Below are positions 54,387 to 63,132 of a stretch of 64,000 nucleotides of DNA, piece after piece. Each line of letters opens with the position of its first letter. The first letter of the stretch is position 1. Origin of the DNA: Candidatus Dichloromethanomonas elyunquensis (lineage in GTDB: Bacteria > Bacillota > Desulfitobacteriia > Desulfitobacteriales > Syntrophobotulaceae); contig LNDB01000006.1 in assembly GCA_001515265.1 (NCBI GenBank), positions 62,001 to 126,000 on the forward strand. The letters run 5' to 3'. The translations under genes were made by a program, and so were the position numbers. The notes beneath the pieces were generated by a model, which searched no databases, was not told the origin of the DNA, and saw nothing but the letters and a program-made list of their open reading frames with translations.

Positions 54387-55184
54387 ATGAATATCTTTCT
54401 TCATGAACTCAGGGCCTACCGGAAATTCACAATGACGTGGACCCTCTCCCTAATGGCCGTAGCAATTCTCTTTTTTGCCATGTTTCCTTCTATTTCCAGA
54501 CAAGCGGAAGAGTTTAAACAAATCATAGAAAGTTATCCGGAAACGCTTAGGGTTGCCCTAGGGTTATCCATCGAAAATATTGGTTCCATTTTGGGATTCT
54601 ATTCTTATATATTTATTTATATTTCTGTGGTTGGGGCAGTACAGGCCATGAATTTAGGGATATCCATCATATCGAAAGAAGTAAGGGAAAAAACAGCTGA
54701 TTTCCTGCTGACCAAACCGGTTACCCGCAGCAAAATTATGACTTCTAAGCTTCTTGCCGCCTTGACATCCTTGGTCGTTACCAATGTATTATTTTTAGGA
54801 ACTGCCACAGCTATGGCTTTGCTCGTAGAGACAAAACCGTTTAGTATAACTGTTTTTTTGCTGCTCTCTTTGAGTTTATTTTTTATCCAGCTTATTTTTT
54901 TAGCTTTGGGTATTTTGCTATCAGTACTGATTATTAAGATCCGGTCCGTACTGTCTATTTCTTTAGGAACAGTATTTGGACTATTTTTTATCGGAGCTTT
55001 GGCCGCAACCACTAAAGATGATCTCCTGCGCTACCTGTCCCCATTTAAATATTTTAATTTTTCTTATATTATTCAGCATTCAGGTTATGAGTCATCTTCT
55101 TTAACAGTGGCAGTTTGCTTTATTATATTGTCTATCGTAACCAGTTATCTGATTTATTCCCGCAAGGATATTCATACGGTCTAG
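54387..55184 (+). CDS. ABC-2 type exporter, permease 1
   Basis: A 265-residue membrane protein with about six helices in the ABC-2 pattern. NIFLHELRAYRKFTMTW opens the protein, and ISKEVREKTADFLLTKPVTR (about residues 93-112) is the loop after helix 2 typical of this family. The start at 54387 follows AAAGGGGGG, which lies in the end of the ATPase gene; the longer frame from 54366 overlaps that gene. It pairs with the next permease to make the channel; the substrate is unknown. Confidence 0.85.
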   Translation: MNIFLHELRAYRKFTMTWTLSLMAVAILFFAMFPSISRQAEEFKQIIESYPETLRVALGLSIENIGSILGFYSYIFIYISVVGAVQAMNLGISIISKEVREKTADFLLTKPVTRSKIMTSKLLAALTSLVVTNVLFLGTATAMALLVETKPFSITVFLLLSLSLFFIQLIFLALGILLSVLIIKIRSVLSISLGTVFGLFFIGALAATTKDDLLRYLSPFKYFNFSYIIQHSGYESSSLTVAVCFIILSIVTSYLIYSRKDIHTV

Positions 55185-55235
55185 ATGAAAGAATTTTCCT
55201 GTTTCCCAACAGATAGGGCAAAGGGAGGACAAAAA

Positions 55236-56033
55236 ATGAACATCTTTTGGAGAGAAATCAAAGCCGGCAGGAAAAGTTTATTGATATGGAGTGTTGGGAT
55301 TATCCTATTCATGATGAGCGGAATGGTAAAATATGAAAGTTATACCGCATCTCCGCAATCCATCAACGAAATGATAGCAAAAATGCCGACCGTTTTGAAG
55401 ACGATTCTGGGCTTAGGAACTTTTGATTTGACGATGGTCACCGGTTATTACGGGATGCTTTTCTTTTATTTGGTATTAATGGCCGCCATTTATGCAGTAA
55501 TGCTTGGAGCAAATATTATCTCTAAGGAAGAGCAGGATAAAACGGCAGAGTTCTTGTTTTTAAAGCCTATTTCCAGAAATCAAGTTATAACTTACAAACT
55601 TTCGGCTTGTTTAGTCAATATTGCGATCTTTACTCTGGTAACTTTTCTTTCCTCTATTCTTATGGTAGAGCATTACAGCAAAGGCGAAGATATATTTAGC
55701 CCTATTATTAAGTTAATATCCGGAATGTTCATTATTCAGCTTATTTTTTTATCAATTGGCTCGGCTATGGCCGCAGTGGGCAGACACCCCCAAAAGGCGT
55801 CCTCTTTGGGAACAGGAATATTGCTGCTGACATTTTTTTTATCGATTATTATTGATCTGAACAGCCGGATTGAAAATTTGAAATACCTTACCCCATTTAA
55901 ATATTTTGAGGCCAAGGACGTGCTGTATGGTCCCGGTTTTCAACCTGTTTTTCTAATTTTGTCCTTTGGAATCATCGTACTCTTATTAGGGACAACATAT
56001 GTTTTTTATCAAAAAAGGGATTTATATCTTTGA
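55236..56033 (+). CDS. ABC-2 type exporter, permease 2
   Basis: A 265-residue paralogue of permease 1: NIFWREIKAGRKSLLIW at the start, ISKEEQDKTAEFLFLKPISR after helix 2 and six predicted helices. I chose ATG 55236 (GGGAGGA 7 bases upstream) over the in-frame ATG at 55185 that begins at the previous stop. The heterodimeric permease pair with one ATPase resembles exporters for peptides, lipids or antibiotics. Confidence 0.85.
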   Translation: MNIFWREIKAGRKSLLIWSVGIILFMMSGMVKYESYTASPQSINEMIAKMPTVLKTILGLGTFDLTMVTGYYGMLFFYLVLMAAIYAVMLGANIISKEEQDKTAEFLFLKPISRNQVITYKLSACLVNIAIFTLVTFLSSILMVEHYSKGEDIFSPIIKLISGMFIIQLIFLSIGSAMAAVGRHPQKASSLGTGILLLTFFLSIIIDLNSRIENLKYLTPFKYFEAKDVLYGPGFQPVFLILSFGIIVLLLGTTYVFYQKRDLYL

Positions 56034-56102
56034 AATAATATTTGAATTTTAGGGAAGATTATATAACAAACCAAATTTAATGATCAAAGGAGGTATAACA
56101 TA

Positions 56103-56381
56103 ATGGATGCAATGGGCATTATTGGTTGGATTGTCCTGGGAGGAATTGCAGGTTGGATTGCAAGTAAAATAACCGGGAATGATCCCAGAATGGGTGTAGG
56201 TATGAATATCCTGGTGGGTATCATTGGTGCTTTCATAGGAGGATGGCTCTTAAGCATCTTTGGGACTACCGGCATCAGTGGTTTTAACATCTGGAGTTTC
56301 CTCGTTGCTTTGCTGGGTGCAGTCGTTCTGCTGGCCGGTGTCAATGCTCTTACAGGGAAACGTTATCATCCTAATACCTAA
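56103..56381 (+). CDS. GlsB/YeaQ/YmgE-family small membrane protein
   Basis: A 92-residue protein with three glycine-rich membrane helices (IIGWIVLGGIAGWIASKITG; GMNILVGIIGAFIGGWLL; VALLGAVVLLAG). The family is known as transglycosylase-associated or stress-response membrane proteins; function is unclear. A strong AAAGGAGGT ribosome binding site. A good terminator follows. Confidence 0.88.
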   Translation: MDAMGIIGWIVLGGIAGWIASKITGNDPRMGVGMNILVGIIGAFIGGWLLSIFGTTGISGFNIWSFLVALLGAVVLLAGVNALTGKRYHPNT

Positions 56382-56416
56382 TTCTGTAGGCAATACCTAT
56401 ATTGCAAGTAGAAGGG

Positions 56417-56457
56417 GCTGTTGCAGCTAAATGGCTTGAAGGCAACAGCTTTTTTTA
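56417..56457 (+). terminator. Terminator after the GlsB-like gene
   Basis: GCTGTTGC (56417-56424) pairs with GCAACAGC (56442-56449), followed by eight T. A second GC-rich palindrome (GCGGGCCC-CAA-GGGCCCGC, 56474-56492) lies just beyond and may terminate transcription from the minus-strand remnant. Confidence 0.85.
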
Positions 56458-56509
56458 TCCAGAAATAACTAATGCGGGCCCCAAGGGCCCGCAATTATTA
56501 TCCATGTAA

Positions 56510-56906
56510 TTAATCTTGTCTTAGGGCTTCAATCGGATTCAGGCAGGAAGCCCGGTAAGCCGGGAAGATTCCGAAAACGAGACCTACTAGGACAGCAAAT
56601 CCAAAAGCGAGGGCAACTACATTGAGTGAATAAGCGAACGAGTACCCTAAAACGTTTGCTGTGCTGCCGATGCCTAATCCCGTCAAGATGCCTAAGGTCC
56701 CTCCGAATAAACAGAGTACCAGGGCTTCAATCAAGAACTGCACCAGAATATCTGTACGCTTAGCACCGAGGGATTTCCGCACACCGATTTCTTTGGTGCG
56801 CTCTGTAACCGATACCAGCATGACATTCATGACACCGATACCTCCTACAATCAGGGAGATGCTGGCGATACCCGCTAGCAGCAGAATTAGAGTATTTTGG
56901 AAAAAA
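56510..56906 (-). pseudogene. C-terminal remnant of a MacB/FtsX-type ABC permease
   Basis: On the minus strand about 125 codons read QNTLILLLAGIASISLIVGG, GVMNVMLVSVTERTKEIGVR, SLGAKRTDILVQFLIEALVL and end at FPAYRASCLNPIEALRQD, the standard C-terminal domain of MacB-like permeases. The frame enters from a stop at about 56915 with no N-terminal helix, no extracytoplasmic domain and no start site. An ATG at 56830 lies inside the conserved region and would give a nonfunctional fragment. Confidence 0.85.
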
Positions 56907-56922
56907 TAATAAATAATAGTAG

Positions 56923-57114
56923 AATTTTAAAGCAATTAATGAAATAATTGTCATTCCAAATTGGCAGTTTCCAAGTGGCAGAACTGTATTGATTACGTTA
57001 ATTAGACGGAAAAACTCTGAACTGGAATTCATAGGAATAGGACCGATTCCACGAAGGTATTTTTCCTCATCCGTAGAATATTCTTTACCGAAATACAGTA
57101 TCAATAAAAGGTGA
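56923..57114 (+). pseudogene. 3' remnant of an unidentified gene
   Basis: An open frame of about 63 codons without a start codon reads NEIIVIPNWQFPSGRTVLI, then LIRRKNSELEFIGIGPIPRR and YFSSSVEYSLPKYSINKR before a TGA. Its composition looks like real coding sequence, and it ends 16 bases before the next gene, as if it were the tail of an upstream gene in the same operon. I do not recognise the family. Its 5' truncation lies within about 20 bases of the truncation of the opposing MacB-like remnant. Confidence 0.45.
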
Positions 57115-57129
57115 GGGTATGAATGAACT

Positions 57130-58538
57130 ATGAAAGAACTTTCTATGGAGAAAAGGTTGAAGGCAAAATACATTCTGACAATGCTTTTGTCTGCCATGAT
57201 ATTGTTGATATCACTTGGCGCTTCACCCTCAAAACACGTTTCTGAAGGCTCAATCTCTTTTCCGGTTTCGCAGTATCATATTTCGGAAGAGGTAAAACAT
57301 GCCCTTCACCAAGAATCTTCGTTAAAACATGCTGACTTATTGCGTAAATTCCCTTATCCCTACGATGCAATGCTGGCCATTTGTTCAGACGCGGATATGA
57401 CAACGTTACAAGAGTTTGAAGAATACCACCGGTTCTTAAATACCAAGGAAAAAACTTTGAACGGAATTGGTTTGGGATTGGATATCGGTGATTCTGCCTG
57501 GATGTATATCGCTAATGATACTCGTGTTAAAGCGGATAAAGACGGAAATTCGGCCGATTTTTCCATGTCCTATTTTCAAGGGGTTAATTCCAATACCCTC
57601 AAGGATGCCGATAAGATTGTCCATTATTTTAAGGCCGGATGGATTGACTCACTGCATACCTTTGGAGATTTCTCAAGAAATGATCACACTGTTCTTTTTC
57701 GGAGAGATTTGGCCGTAAGTGCCTGGAAGGCGATGAATGAGAGCGGATTTAAGCCAAAAGTGTGGATAAATCATGGGTCTGAATCCAATGTCCAAAACTT
57801 CGGGGGATATAATTCCAAAAGGATTACCAAATATCAGGGGGGGATGACCCTAAATCCCCTTATTATCATACCGATCTAACCTTGAGTTATGGAGTCCGTT
57901 ATATCTGGAATTCTTTGGGCTCGGAACAGTTTAGTACAGATAACCCCCTATATCCCATTAATCTTCGCGATGGCCAAAAAGTTTGGGGTTTTTACCGGTA
58001 CACAAATGAATTGGTCAATGGAAAGATTGTTTGGACCTGGGAGCCATCCGAATTATCCAAACAGATCACCAAGCCCCGTTTGGACCAGCTCGTGAAAGAT
58101 AGAAAATACGCGGTTGTTACACAGCATTTAGGTAAGGGAAGCAACGGATTTCCTTTTACACAGGAGGGAATTCAGTCACTCCGGTTGTTAAAATCTTATG
58201 ATGATGAAGGCAAGATTTTAGTTGCCCGCACATCTCGTTTGTTGGATTATGCAAGGAGCAGCAAATATGTAAAGTATACGGTTGCTGAGATAGAAGGCAA
58301 GACATACATTGACATTATTTCTATCAATGATCCCCTAGAGGGTGCCAGTGTTCCATCCTTGGATGAAATCCGGGGGCTTACTTTTCATGTTGAAAATCCT
58401 GAATCCGCTTTTTTACTGCTCAACGATAACCTCATTGATCAGGAAGATATCCAAAGAAACAGTGCGGACAAAAGCCGTGAAAAAAGTATAGGGGTTACAT
58501 GGTTTAAGCCTGATTATACAGATTACACTAAATCGTGA
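57130..58538 (+). pseudogene. Secreted protein of unknown family, frameshifted at a run of seven G
   Basis: An N-terminal signal/anchor (about residues 13-30, ILTMLLSAMILLISLGAS) precedes an extracellular domain with PYPYDAMLAICSDADM, IDSLHTFGDFSRNDHT and WINHGSESN. The Asp-rich and His-rich pieces recall polysaccharide deacetylase/NodB-like folds, but I cannot assign it with confidence. The frame ends at 57879. Inserting one G in the seven-G run at 57837-57843 restores reading (GGDDPKSPYYHTDLTLSYG) into the open frame that runs to 58538, giving a product of about 470 residues. Either a true frameshift mutation, a phase-variable tract, or a sequencing error. Confidence 0.75.
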
Positions 58539-58603
58539 ATATAACCGTTTAGTACAAATTTTATAACTTTTCCCGTATTCTTTTGTTCTTTTCTAACCTG
58601 AGT

Positions 58604-58648
58604 TATAATAACCTATATAACCTGACACACGAAGGTTCGTGTGTTTTT
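58604..58648 (+). promoter_or_regulatory. Promoter -10 and leader hairpin before the DUF2156 gene
   Basis: TATAAT at 58604-58609 (weak -35 near 58581) gives a start near 58616. ACACACGAA (58625-58633) pairs with TTCGTGTGT (58636-58644) and is followed by TTTT: an intrinsic terminator placed between the -10 and the ribosome binding site of the DUF2156 gene. It may end the upstream transcript, or attenuate this one. Confidence 0.55.
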
Positions 58649-58673
58649 GTAACGAGGTATGGGGAAGAGTGAA

Positions 58674-59585
58674 ATGATTGAATTTAAAGAAGTTGAAGTT
58701 GCTGATAAAAAATGGATGGATCCTTTTTTGGCAGCTTCTGACATGAGTGGTTGTCACCACAACTTTACGAATATTTTTGCCTGGGCGGACAACTATCACA
58801 ACCGGATAGCCCGAGTAAATAATTATCTTTTGGTCAAAGGTGTAAGCGAATTAGGTCCGTACTATTTTTATCCCTCCGGATGGGGCGATATTGCAGAGAT
58901 TTTTCAATTGCTGAAAAAGGATGCGGCTGATTGCGGCCATGACTTTGTTTTAGCCGGCATATCCCATGAAAATATCGATAATATGGATACCCTGTTTCCA
59001 GGCTGTTTTCGATATGAAGAGATGCGGGACAGTTTTGATTATGTCTATTCATTAGAAAAACTCGCAGAACTCTCCGGGCGGAAGTATCAGGCAAAACGCA
59101 ACCACATCAACCGTTTTCGGGAGAATTATCCGGATTGGAGGTTTGAACCGATATCCTCACAAAATATCGAGGAATGCAGGGAAATGAACAGAGAATGGTG
59201 TATTGTTCATAAATGCAATGATGATGACCTTTTGAAAAAAGAAAAATGTGCGGTAAAACGCTGTTTTGATCATTATTTCGAGCTCGGGTTAGAAGGAGGG
59301 CTTCTCCGTGTTAACAACAAGGTAGCTGCCTATACCATGGGGGAAAAACTCAATTCCAATACGTATGTAACCCACATCGAAAAAGCCTTTAACGATATGC
59401 AGGGTGCTTATCAAATGATTAATCGCCAATTTGCGGCTCTTGTTCAGGAAAAACATCCCGAAATAGTTTATATTAACCGGGAAGAAGATATGGGTTTAGA
59501 GGGACTGAGAAAAGCAAAGCTATCTTATCACCCGGTTAAAATGGAAGAAAAATACCTGGCTACATATACCGGGAATGCAGAATAA
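58674..59585 (+). CDS. DUF2156 (phosphatidylglycerol lysyltransferase-like) protein
   Basis: A 303-residue cytoplasmic protein of the DUF2156 family, which has two tandem GNAT folds like the catalytic half of MprF/LPG synthases. Visible: HHNFTNIFAWADNYH, YYFYPSGWGDIAEIF, RKYQAKRNHINRFRENYPDW (nucleic-acid or acyl donor-binding helix in relatives), YVTHIEKAFNDMQGAYQMIN and YINREEDMGLEGLRKAKLSYHP. It lacks the membrane domain of MprF. It could transfer an aminoacyl or acyl group; the acceptor is unknown. I chose ATG 58674 behind GGAAGAG. It is followed 11 bases later by a GNAT gene. Confidence 0.85.
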   Translation: MIEFKEVEVADKKWMDPFLAASDMSGCHHNFTNIFAWADNYHNRIARVNNYLLVKGVSELGPYYFYPSGWGDIAEIFQLLKKDAADCGHDFVLAGISHENIDNMDTLFPGCFRYEEMRDSFDYVYSLEKLAELSGRKYQAKRNHINRFRENYPDWRFEPISSQNIEECREMNREWCIVHKCNDDDLLKKEKCAVKRCFDHYFELGLEGGLLRVNNKVAAYTMGEKLNSNTYVTHIEKAFNDMQGAYQMINRQFAALVQEKHPEIVYINREEDMGLEGLRKAKLSYHPVKMEEKYLATYTGNAE

Positions 59586-59596
59586 CCGGAGGAGAC

Positions 59597-60481
59597 ATGA
59601 ATAAAATAAGACCTGCACGAAAAGGTGAAACTGCTTCTCAAAAAGAAATATGGAAGCTCAGTTTTGGGGATAAAGATAAGTATATTGATTTTTATTATGC
59701 CAACAGATATAAAGAAGAAGAAACTATTTTGCTGGAATATAACGGAAATATTTTAGCAATGCTTACCCTTATGCCGGTTAAAACAATTGTTCCCGATTCC
59801 GGATGTTTTGATTCCGTGATGATTTATGCCATGGCCACACATCCAAACTACTGGAACCAAGGTTTTGCCTCCCGGGTCATGGAATTCAGCGACCAACATT
59901 TATCTTCAGCTAATAAGGCGTTCTCCGTTCTGGTTCCACAAGGGAAGAGTCTTTTTAATTTTTACCGCAAACATGGATACCAAGAAGCCTTTTATATCAG
60001 AGAAAACTTATTGGCCCTGGAAGAGATAAACCTTTTGCCGGACAACCATGTCCCTTGTACCCTCAGCGCAAACAATCCTGACGAATATAACGTAAGACGG
60101 AATAAATACCTTCGGGGAAGATTGCATATTGCCTATTCGGATAAAGATGTCCGCTATCAGCAAAAGTTATCCCGGTGGTCAGGAGCGGATATTTATCTTG
60201 CTGATTTTCCGGACGTTCAATGCTGTGCGGTAACAGAGAGAATATCGGCTGAAAAAGTACTGATTAAGGAAATTCTGGCCCCGGAGGGTTATATTCCTGT
60301 TTTAATCCGGAAGCTGGCGCAGCAGGTACCTGCTCAAGAATATTTGGTACGTACGCCGGCTTACTTAGGCGAAAAATTGGGGGGTTCCATCCAGCCTTTT
60401 GGCATGCTTAAAATGCATAAAGACATGGATATGGAGATTAATCAGAAAAAATTGGGATATATGGGGTTGGCCTTCGACTAA
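59597..60481 (+). CDS. GNAT-family N-acetyltransferase
   Basis: A 294-residue protein. The N-terminal GNAT domain (about 1-140) includes the acetyl-CoA-binding strand IYAMATHPNYWNQGFASRVM (motif A, with the QGFAS variant of QxxGxG/A) and FYRKHGYQEAF. The C-terminal part (about 150-294) resembles a second, sterol-carrier-like domain of Eis-type enzymes. The ribosome binding site is GGAGG. The tight pairing with DUF2156 suggests a common pathway; neither substrate can be named. Confidence 0.85.
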   Translation: MNKIRPARKGETASQKEIWKLSFGDKDKYIDFYYANRYKEEETILLEYNGNILAMLTLMPVKTIVPDSGCFDSVMIYAMATHPNYWNQGFASRVMEFSDQHLSSANKAFSVLVPQGKSLFNFYRKHGYQEAFYIRENLLALEEINLLPDNHVPCTLSANNPDEYNVRRNKYLRGRLHIAYSDKDVRYQQKLSRWSGADIYLADFPDVQCCAVTERISAEKVLIKEILAPEGYIPVLIRKLAQQVPAQEYLVRTPAYLGEKLGGSIQPFGMLKMHKDMDMEINQKKLGYMGLAFD

Positions 60482-60517
60482 GAGGATACCTGGTCGGCAA
60501 CCGTTTTCAAAGTAAGG

Positions 60518-60550
60518 AGCTCCCTCCTAATCAAAGGAGAGGCTTTTTTA
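60518..60550 (+). terminator. Terminator after the GNAT gene
   Basis: CCCTCCT pairs with AGGAGAGG with one bulged A around AATCAA, followed by TTTTTTATTTT. Imperfect stem but strong U-run. Confidence 0.6.
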
Positions 60551-60620
60551 TTTTATTATAAGCAGTCTATCGGGGTAGGCGAAATTTGTAGCAATTAGTA
60601 TAATATTGTTAGTACCGGTT

Positions 60621-60706
60621 GCAAAAGAATAAAGAATGTAAATATAAAATAATGTAAATGCAAAATAATGCAGAATATAAAATGCAAAGTAAAATAATGC
60701 AAAATG
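60621..60706 (+). repeat. AT-rich imperfect direct repeats (AAAATAATGCAAA units)
   Basis: The 240-base gap before the GGDEF gene contains repeated versions of AAAATAATGCAAA and AATATAAAATGCA: at about 60643-60656, 60662-60673, 60674-60686 and 60688-60705. No coding sequence is visible. It may be slippage-prone filler or a binding array. Confidence 0.5.
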
Positions 60707-60722
60707 GGATGGGGGTGCCGGA

Positions 60723-62033
60723 GTGCAAGGATATTTGGAACAGTCTAATAAGACAAGCCTTATTTTCAAGATTTTTGTTATTTTTGTTCTGTTCATCCTT
60801 TACCTAAGCAGCTTATATAGCTATCTCCTTTTTCATACCCTTGTTGAAATCTTTAGTATCTGCATCGCTTTTACCGTTTTTGTCTTAACCTGGAATTCTT
60901 CAGGTTATATCAAAAATAATTATTTGCTGCTTATAGGAACGGCGTATCTTTTTATCGGGGTTTTGGACTTATTTCATTTCATGTCTTACAAAGGGATGCC
61001 TATTTTTTGGGATTATGATTATTATGCCAATCAAATCGGGCTGGCTACCCAGTATCTGGGGGGTATTACCTGGCTTATTTCTTTTTTCTTTCTGAAAAAA
61101 CAAAACCATATCAATAAATATATCATCTTTGCAATCTATCTGTTACTGACAGCGCTTATTCTTCATTCGGTGTTCGTTTCAAAAATATTTCCTGTTTGTT
61201 TTGTTGACGGAGTAGGATTGACTCCCTTTAAAATTTATAGCGAATATGAGATTTGTTTTATTTTCACCATCGCCATTTATGTTTTGCGAAGGAACAGAGA
61301 CGTGTTCGATAAGAAAGTATATCATTATTTGAATTGGTCTATGATTTTTACTATTCTTTCTGATTTATGTTTTACCAGATATGCCAGCATCTATGGATTT
61401 ACCAATATGGTCGGCCATTATTTCAAAATATTCGCTTTTTACTTTATCTATAAGGCCATTATCAAAAATGGAATTCTTGAATCCTATGAATTGATCCTCC
61501 GGGAGTTCAAAATGAATGAGAAGATATTGAGTGAAGAAAATGAAAAATTCAGGAATGAGGCGATTATTGACGGACTGACCGGTCTTTTTAACCACAGGTA
61601 TTTATATGATAAACTGGAAGAGGAAAAATGCCGGTGTGAAAGATATCAAGGTACATTCAGTATTATCATGTTGGACATAGACCATTTTAAGCTCGTAAAT
61701 GATTCATTCGGTCATTTGGCAGGGGATGAAATTATTAAATCCATTGCGAATATGATTAAGAATCATATTCGGGTAACAGATATAGCCGGAAGGTATGGAG
61801 GGGAAGAGTTTCTTATCATATTGCCTGAAACAAAGCTGGACAGTGCCGTAGTCGTGGCAGAAAAAATTAGAATGGTCGCAGCAAATACGGTATTCGTCCA
61901 TGATGTCAAGCTTACCGTCAGCGGAGGGGTTTCCGAATATCAAGGGGAGAAGGTCAGCGATCTGGTAAAATCGGCAGATCATAAGCTCTATACCGCCAAA
62001 AAAAACGGAAGAAACAGAATTGAATATGAATAA
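60723..62033 (+). CDS. Membrane-bound diguanylate cyclase (MASE3-like sensor + GGDEF)
   Basis: A 436-residue protein. About seven membrane helices fill residues 12-250 and resemble a MASE3-type sensor (LLIGTAYLFIGVLDLFHFMS, GMPIFWDYDYYANQIGLATQ). A short helical linker (ELILREFKMNEKILSEEN) joins a C-terminal GGDEF domain (about 275-436). The active site is GGEEF near residue 358, with LDIDHFKLVND, and an intact product-inhibition site RVTD lies five residues before it. It should make cyclic di-GMP from GTP with feedback control. The GTG start follows a G-rich site. The end overlaps mutY by 8 bases. Confidence 0.9.
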   Translation: MQGYLEQSNKTSLIFKIFVIFVLFILYLSSLYSYLLFHTLVEIFSICIAFTVFVLTWNSSGYIKNNYLLLIGTAYLFIGVLDLFHFMSYKGMPIFWDYDYYANQIGLATQYLGGITWLISFFFLKKQNHINKYIIFAIYLLLTALILHSVFVSKIFPVCFVDGVGLTPFKIYSEYEICFIFTIAIYVLRRNRDVFDKKVYHYLNWSMIFTILSDLCFTRYASIYGFTNMVGHYFKIFAFYFIYKAIIKNGILESYELILREFKMNEKILSEENEKFRNEAIIDGLTGLFNHRYLYDKLEEEKCRCERYQGTFSIIMLDIDHFKLVNDSFGHLAGDEIIKSIANMIKNHIRVTDIAGRYGGEEFLIILPETKLDSAVVVAEKIRMVAANTVFVHDVKLTVSGGVSEYQGEKVSDLVKSADHKLYTAKKNGRNRIEYE

Positions 62034-63084
62034 AAATAGCGGGCAAAATTTGAGCAGTCTCCTATTGGACTGGTATCAAGAGAATAAAAGGGATCTGCCA
62101 TGGAGAAGAAGTAAGGACCCTTATTCGATTTGGATTTCCGAAATTATGCTTCAACAAACCCGGGTGGAAACGGTAATCCCGTATTATACACGTTTTTTGC
62201 AGGATTATCCTAATGTCCGAGCCTTGGCAGAAGCCGGGGAGGAAGAGATTCTTACTTCTTGGAAAGGGTTGGGCTATTATTCCAGGGCCAGAAATCTTCA
62301 TCGGGCGGCGCAAATGATTCAGGAAAAATATCAAGGCATCATTCCGAACGCTTATGAAGATCTCCGTTTGCTTCCCGGAATAGGGGATTATACTGCAGGA
62401 GCGGTCCTGAGTATCGCTTTTAACCTTTCTTTTCCGGCAGTAGACGGAAACGTTTTGCGGGTTGTTTCGCGCATCGCAGGTTGGGAAGAAGATATCAGGG
62501 ATGCAATGGGCAGGGAGAAAATCGGGCATATTGTTTCGGGATTGATTCCTCCCGGAAGAGCGGGAGAATTCAACCAAGCTTTAATGGAGCTTGGAGCTGA
62601 GTTATGCATTCCTAAAAATCCGTTATGTACAGATTGTCCGATTCGGAGCTGCTGTAGTGCCATGTCAACCGGCAGACAGAGTTGTATCCCTGTCAAGAAG
62701 CAGGCCAAGTCCCCTGTACCCTTGGAATATTGGGTGGCTGTACTGCGCAGAGACAAAAGTGTATTAATGCAATATCGGGATCAAACCGCTTTACTTGGCA
62801 GGATGTGGGGGTTTCCCATGCTGATAAAAATGTTGTCAGCCGAACCGCTGAATGAGTTTACACAGCAAATAGGATTGGAACTTAGAGAAATGAGGAGATT
62901 GGGAGAGACGAAACATGTTTTTACCCATCAGGTTTGGCGCATGGAAGCGATTGAATTCATTTGGGAAGAGACCCAAAACGAATTGCCCAAGGGTTTAGCC
63001 TGGATTCCATTCGATAAAATGGATCATATTCCAATTCCCAGAGCCTTTCAAAAAATTATCAAGTTATGTGATATCGGGGTATAG
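62026..63084 (+). CDS. mutY: A/G-specific adenine glycosylase MutY
   Basis: A 352-residue DNA repair enzyme. It removes adenine paired with 8-oxoguanine. Visible: ISEIMLQQTRVETV (catalytic Glu), LLPGIGDYTAGAVLSIAF (helix-hairpin-helix), VDGNVLRV (catalytic Asp near residue 138) and the [4Fe-4S] loop ELCIPKNPLCTDCPIRSCC with the C-x6-C-x2-C-x5-C spacing. The C-terminal NUDIX-like domain recognises 8-oxoG (LGRMWGFPML; HVFTHQVWRMEAIEF). I chose ATG 62026; a TTG at 62020 is also in frame. Confidence 0.95.
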   Translation: MNKNSGQNLSSLLLDWYQENKRDLPWRRSKDPYSIWISEIMLQQTRVETVIPYYTRFLQDYPNVRALAEAGEEEILTSWKGLGYYSRARNLHRAAQMIQEKYQGIIPNAYEDLRLLPGIGDYTAGAVLSIAFNLSFPAVDGNVLRVVSRIAGWEEDIRDAMGREKIGHIVSGLIPPGRAGEFNQALMELGAELCIPKNPLCTDCPIRSCCSAMSTGRQSCIPVKKQAKSPVPLEYWVAVLRRDKSVLMQYRDQTALLGRMWGFPMLIKMLSAEPLNEFTQQIGLELREMRRLGETKHVFTHQVWRMEAIEFIWEETQNELPKGLAWIPFDKMDHIPIPRAFQKIIKLCDIGV

Positions 63085-63132
63085 TCTAAATTGATATTGA
63101 ACGCTGTATTTTTTCCGGGCGGAGGTTAAGCT

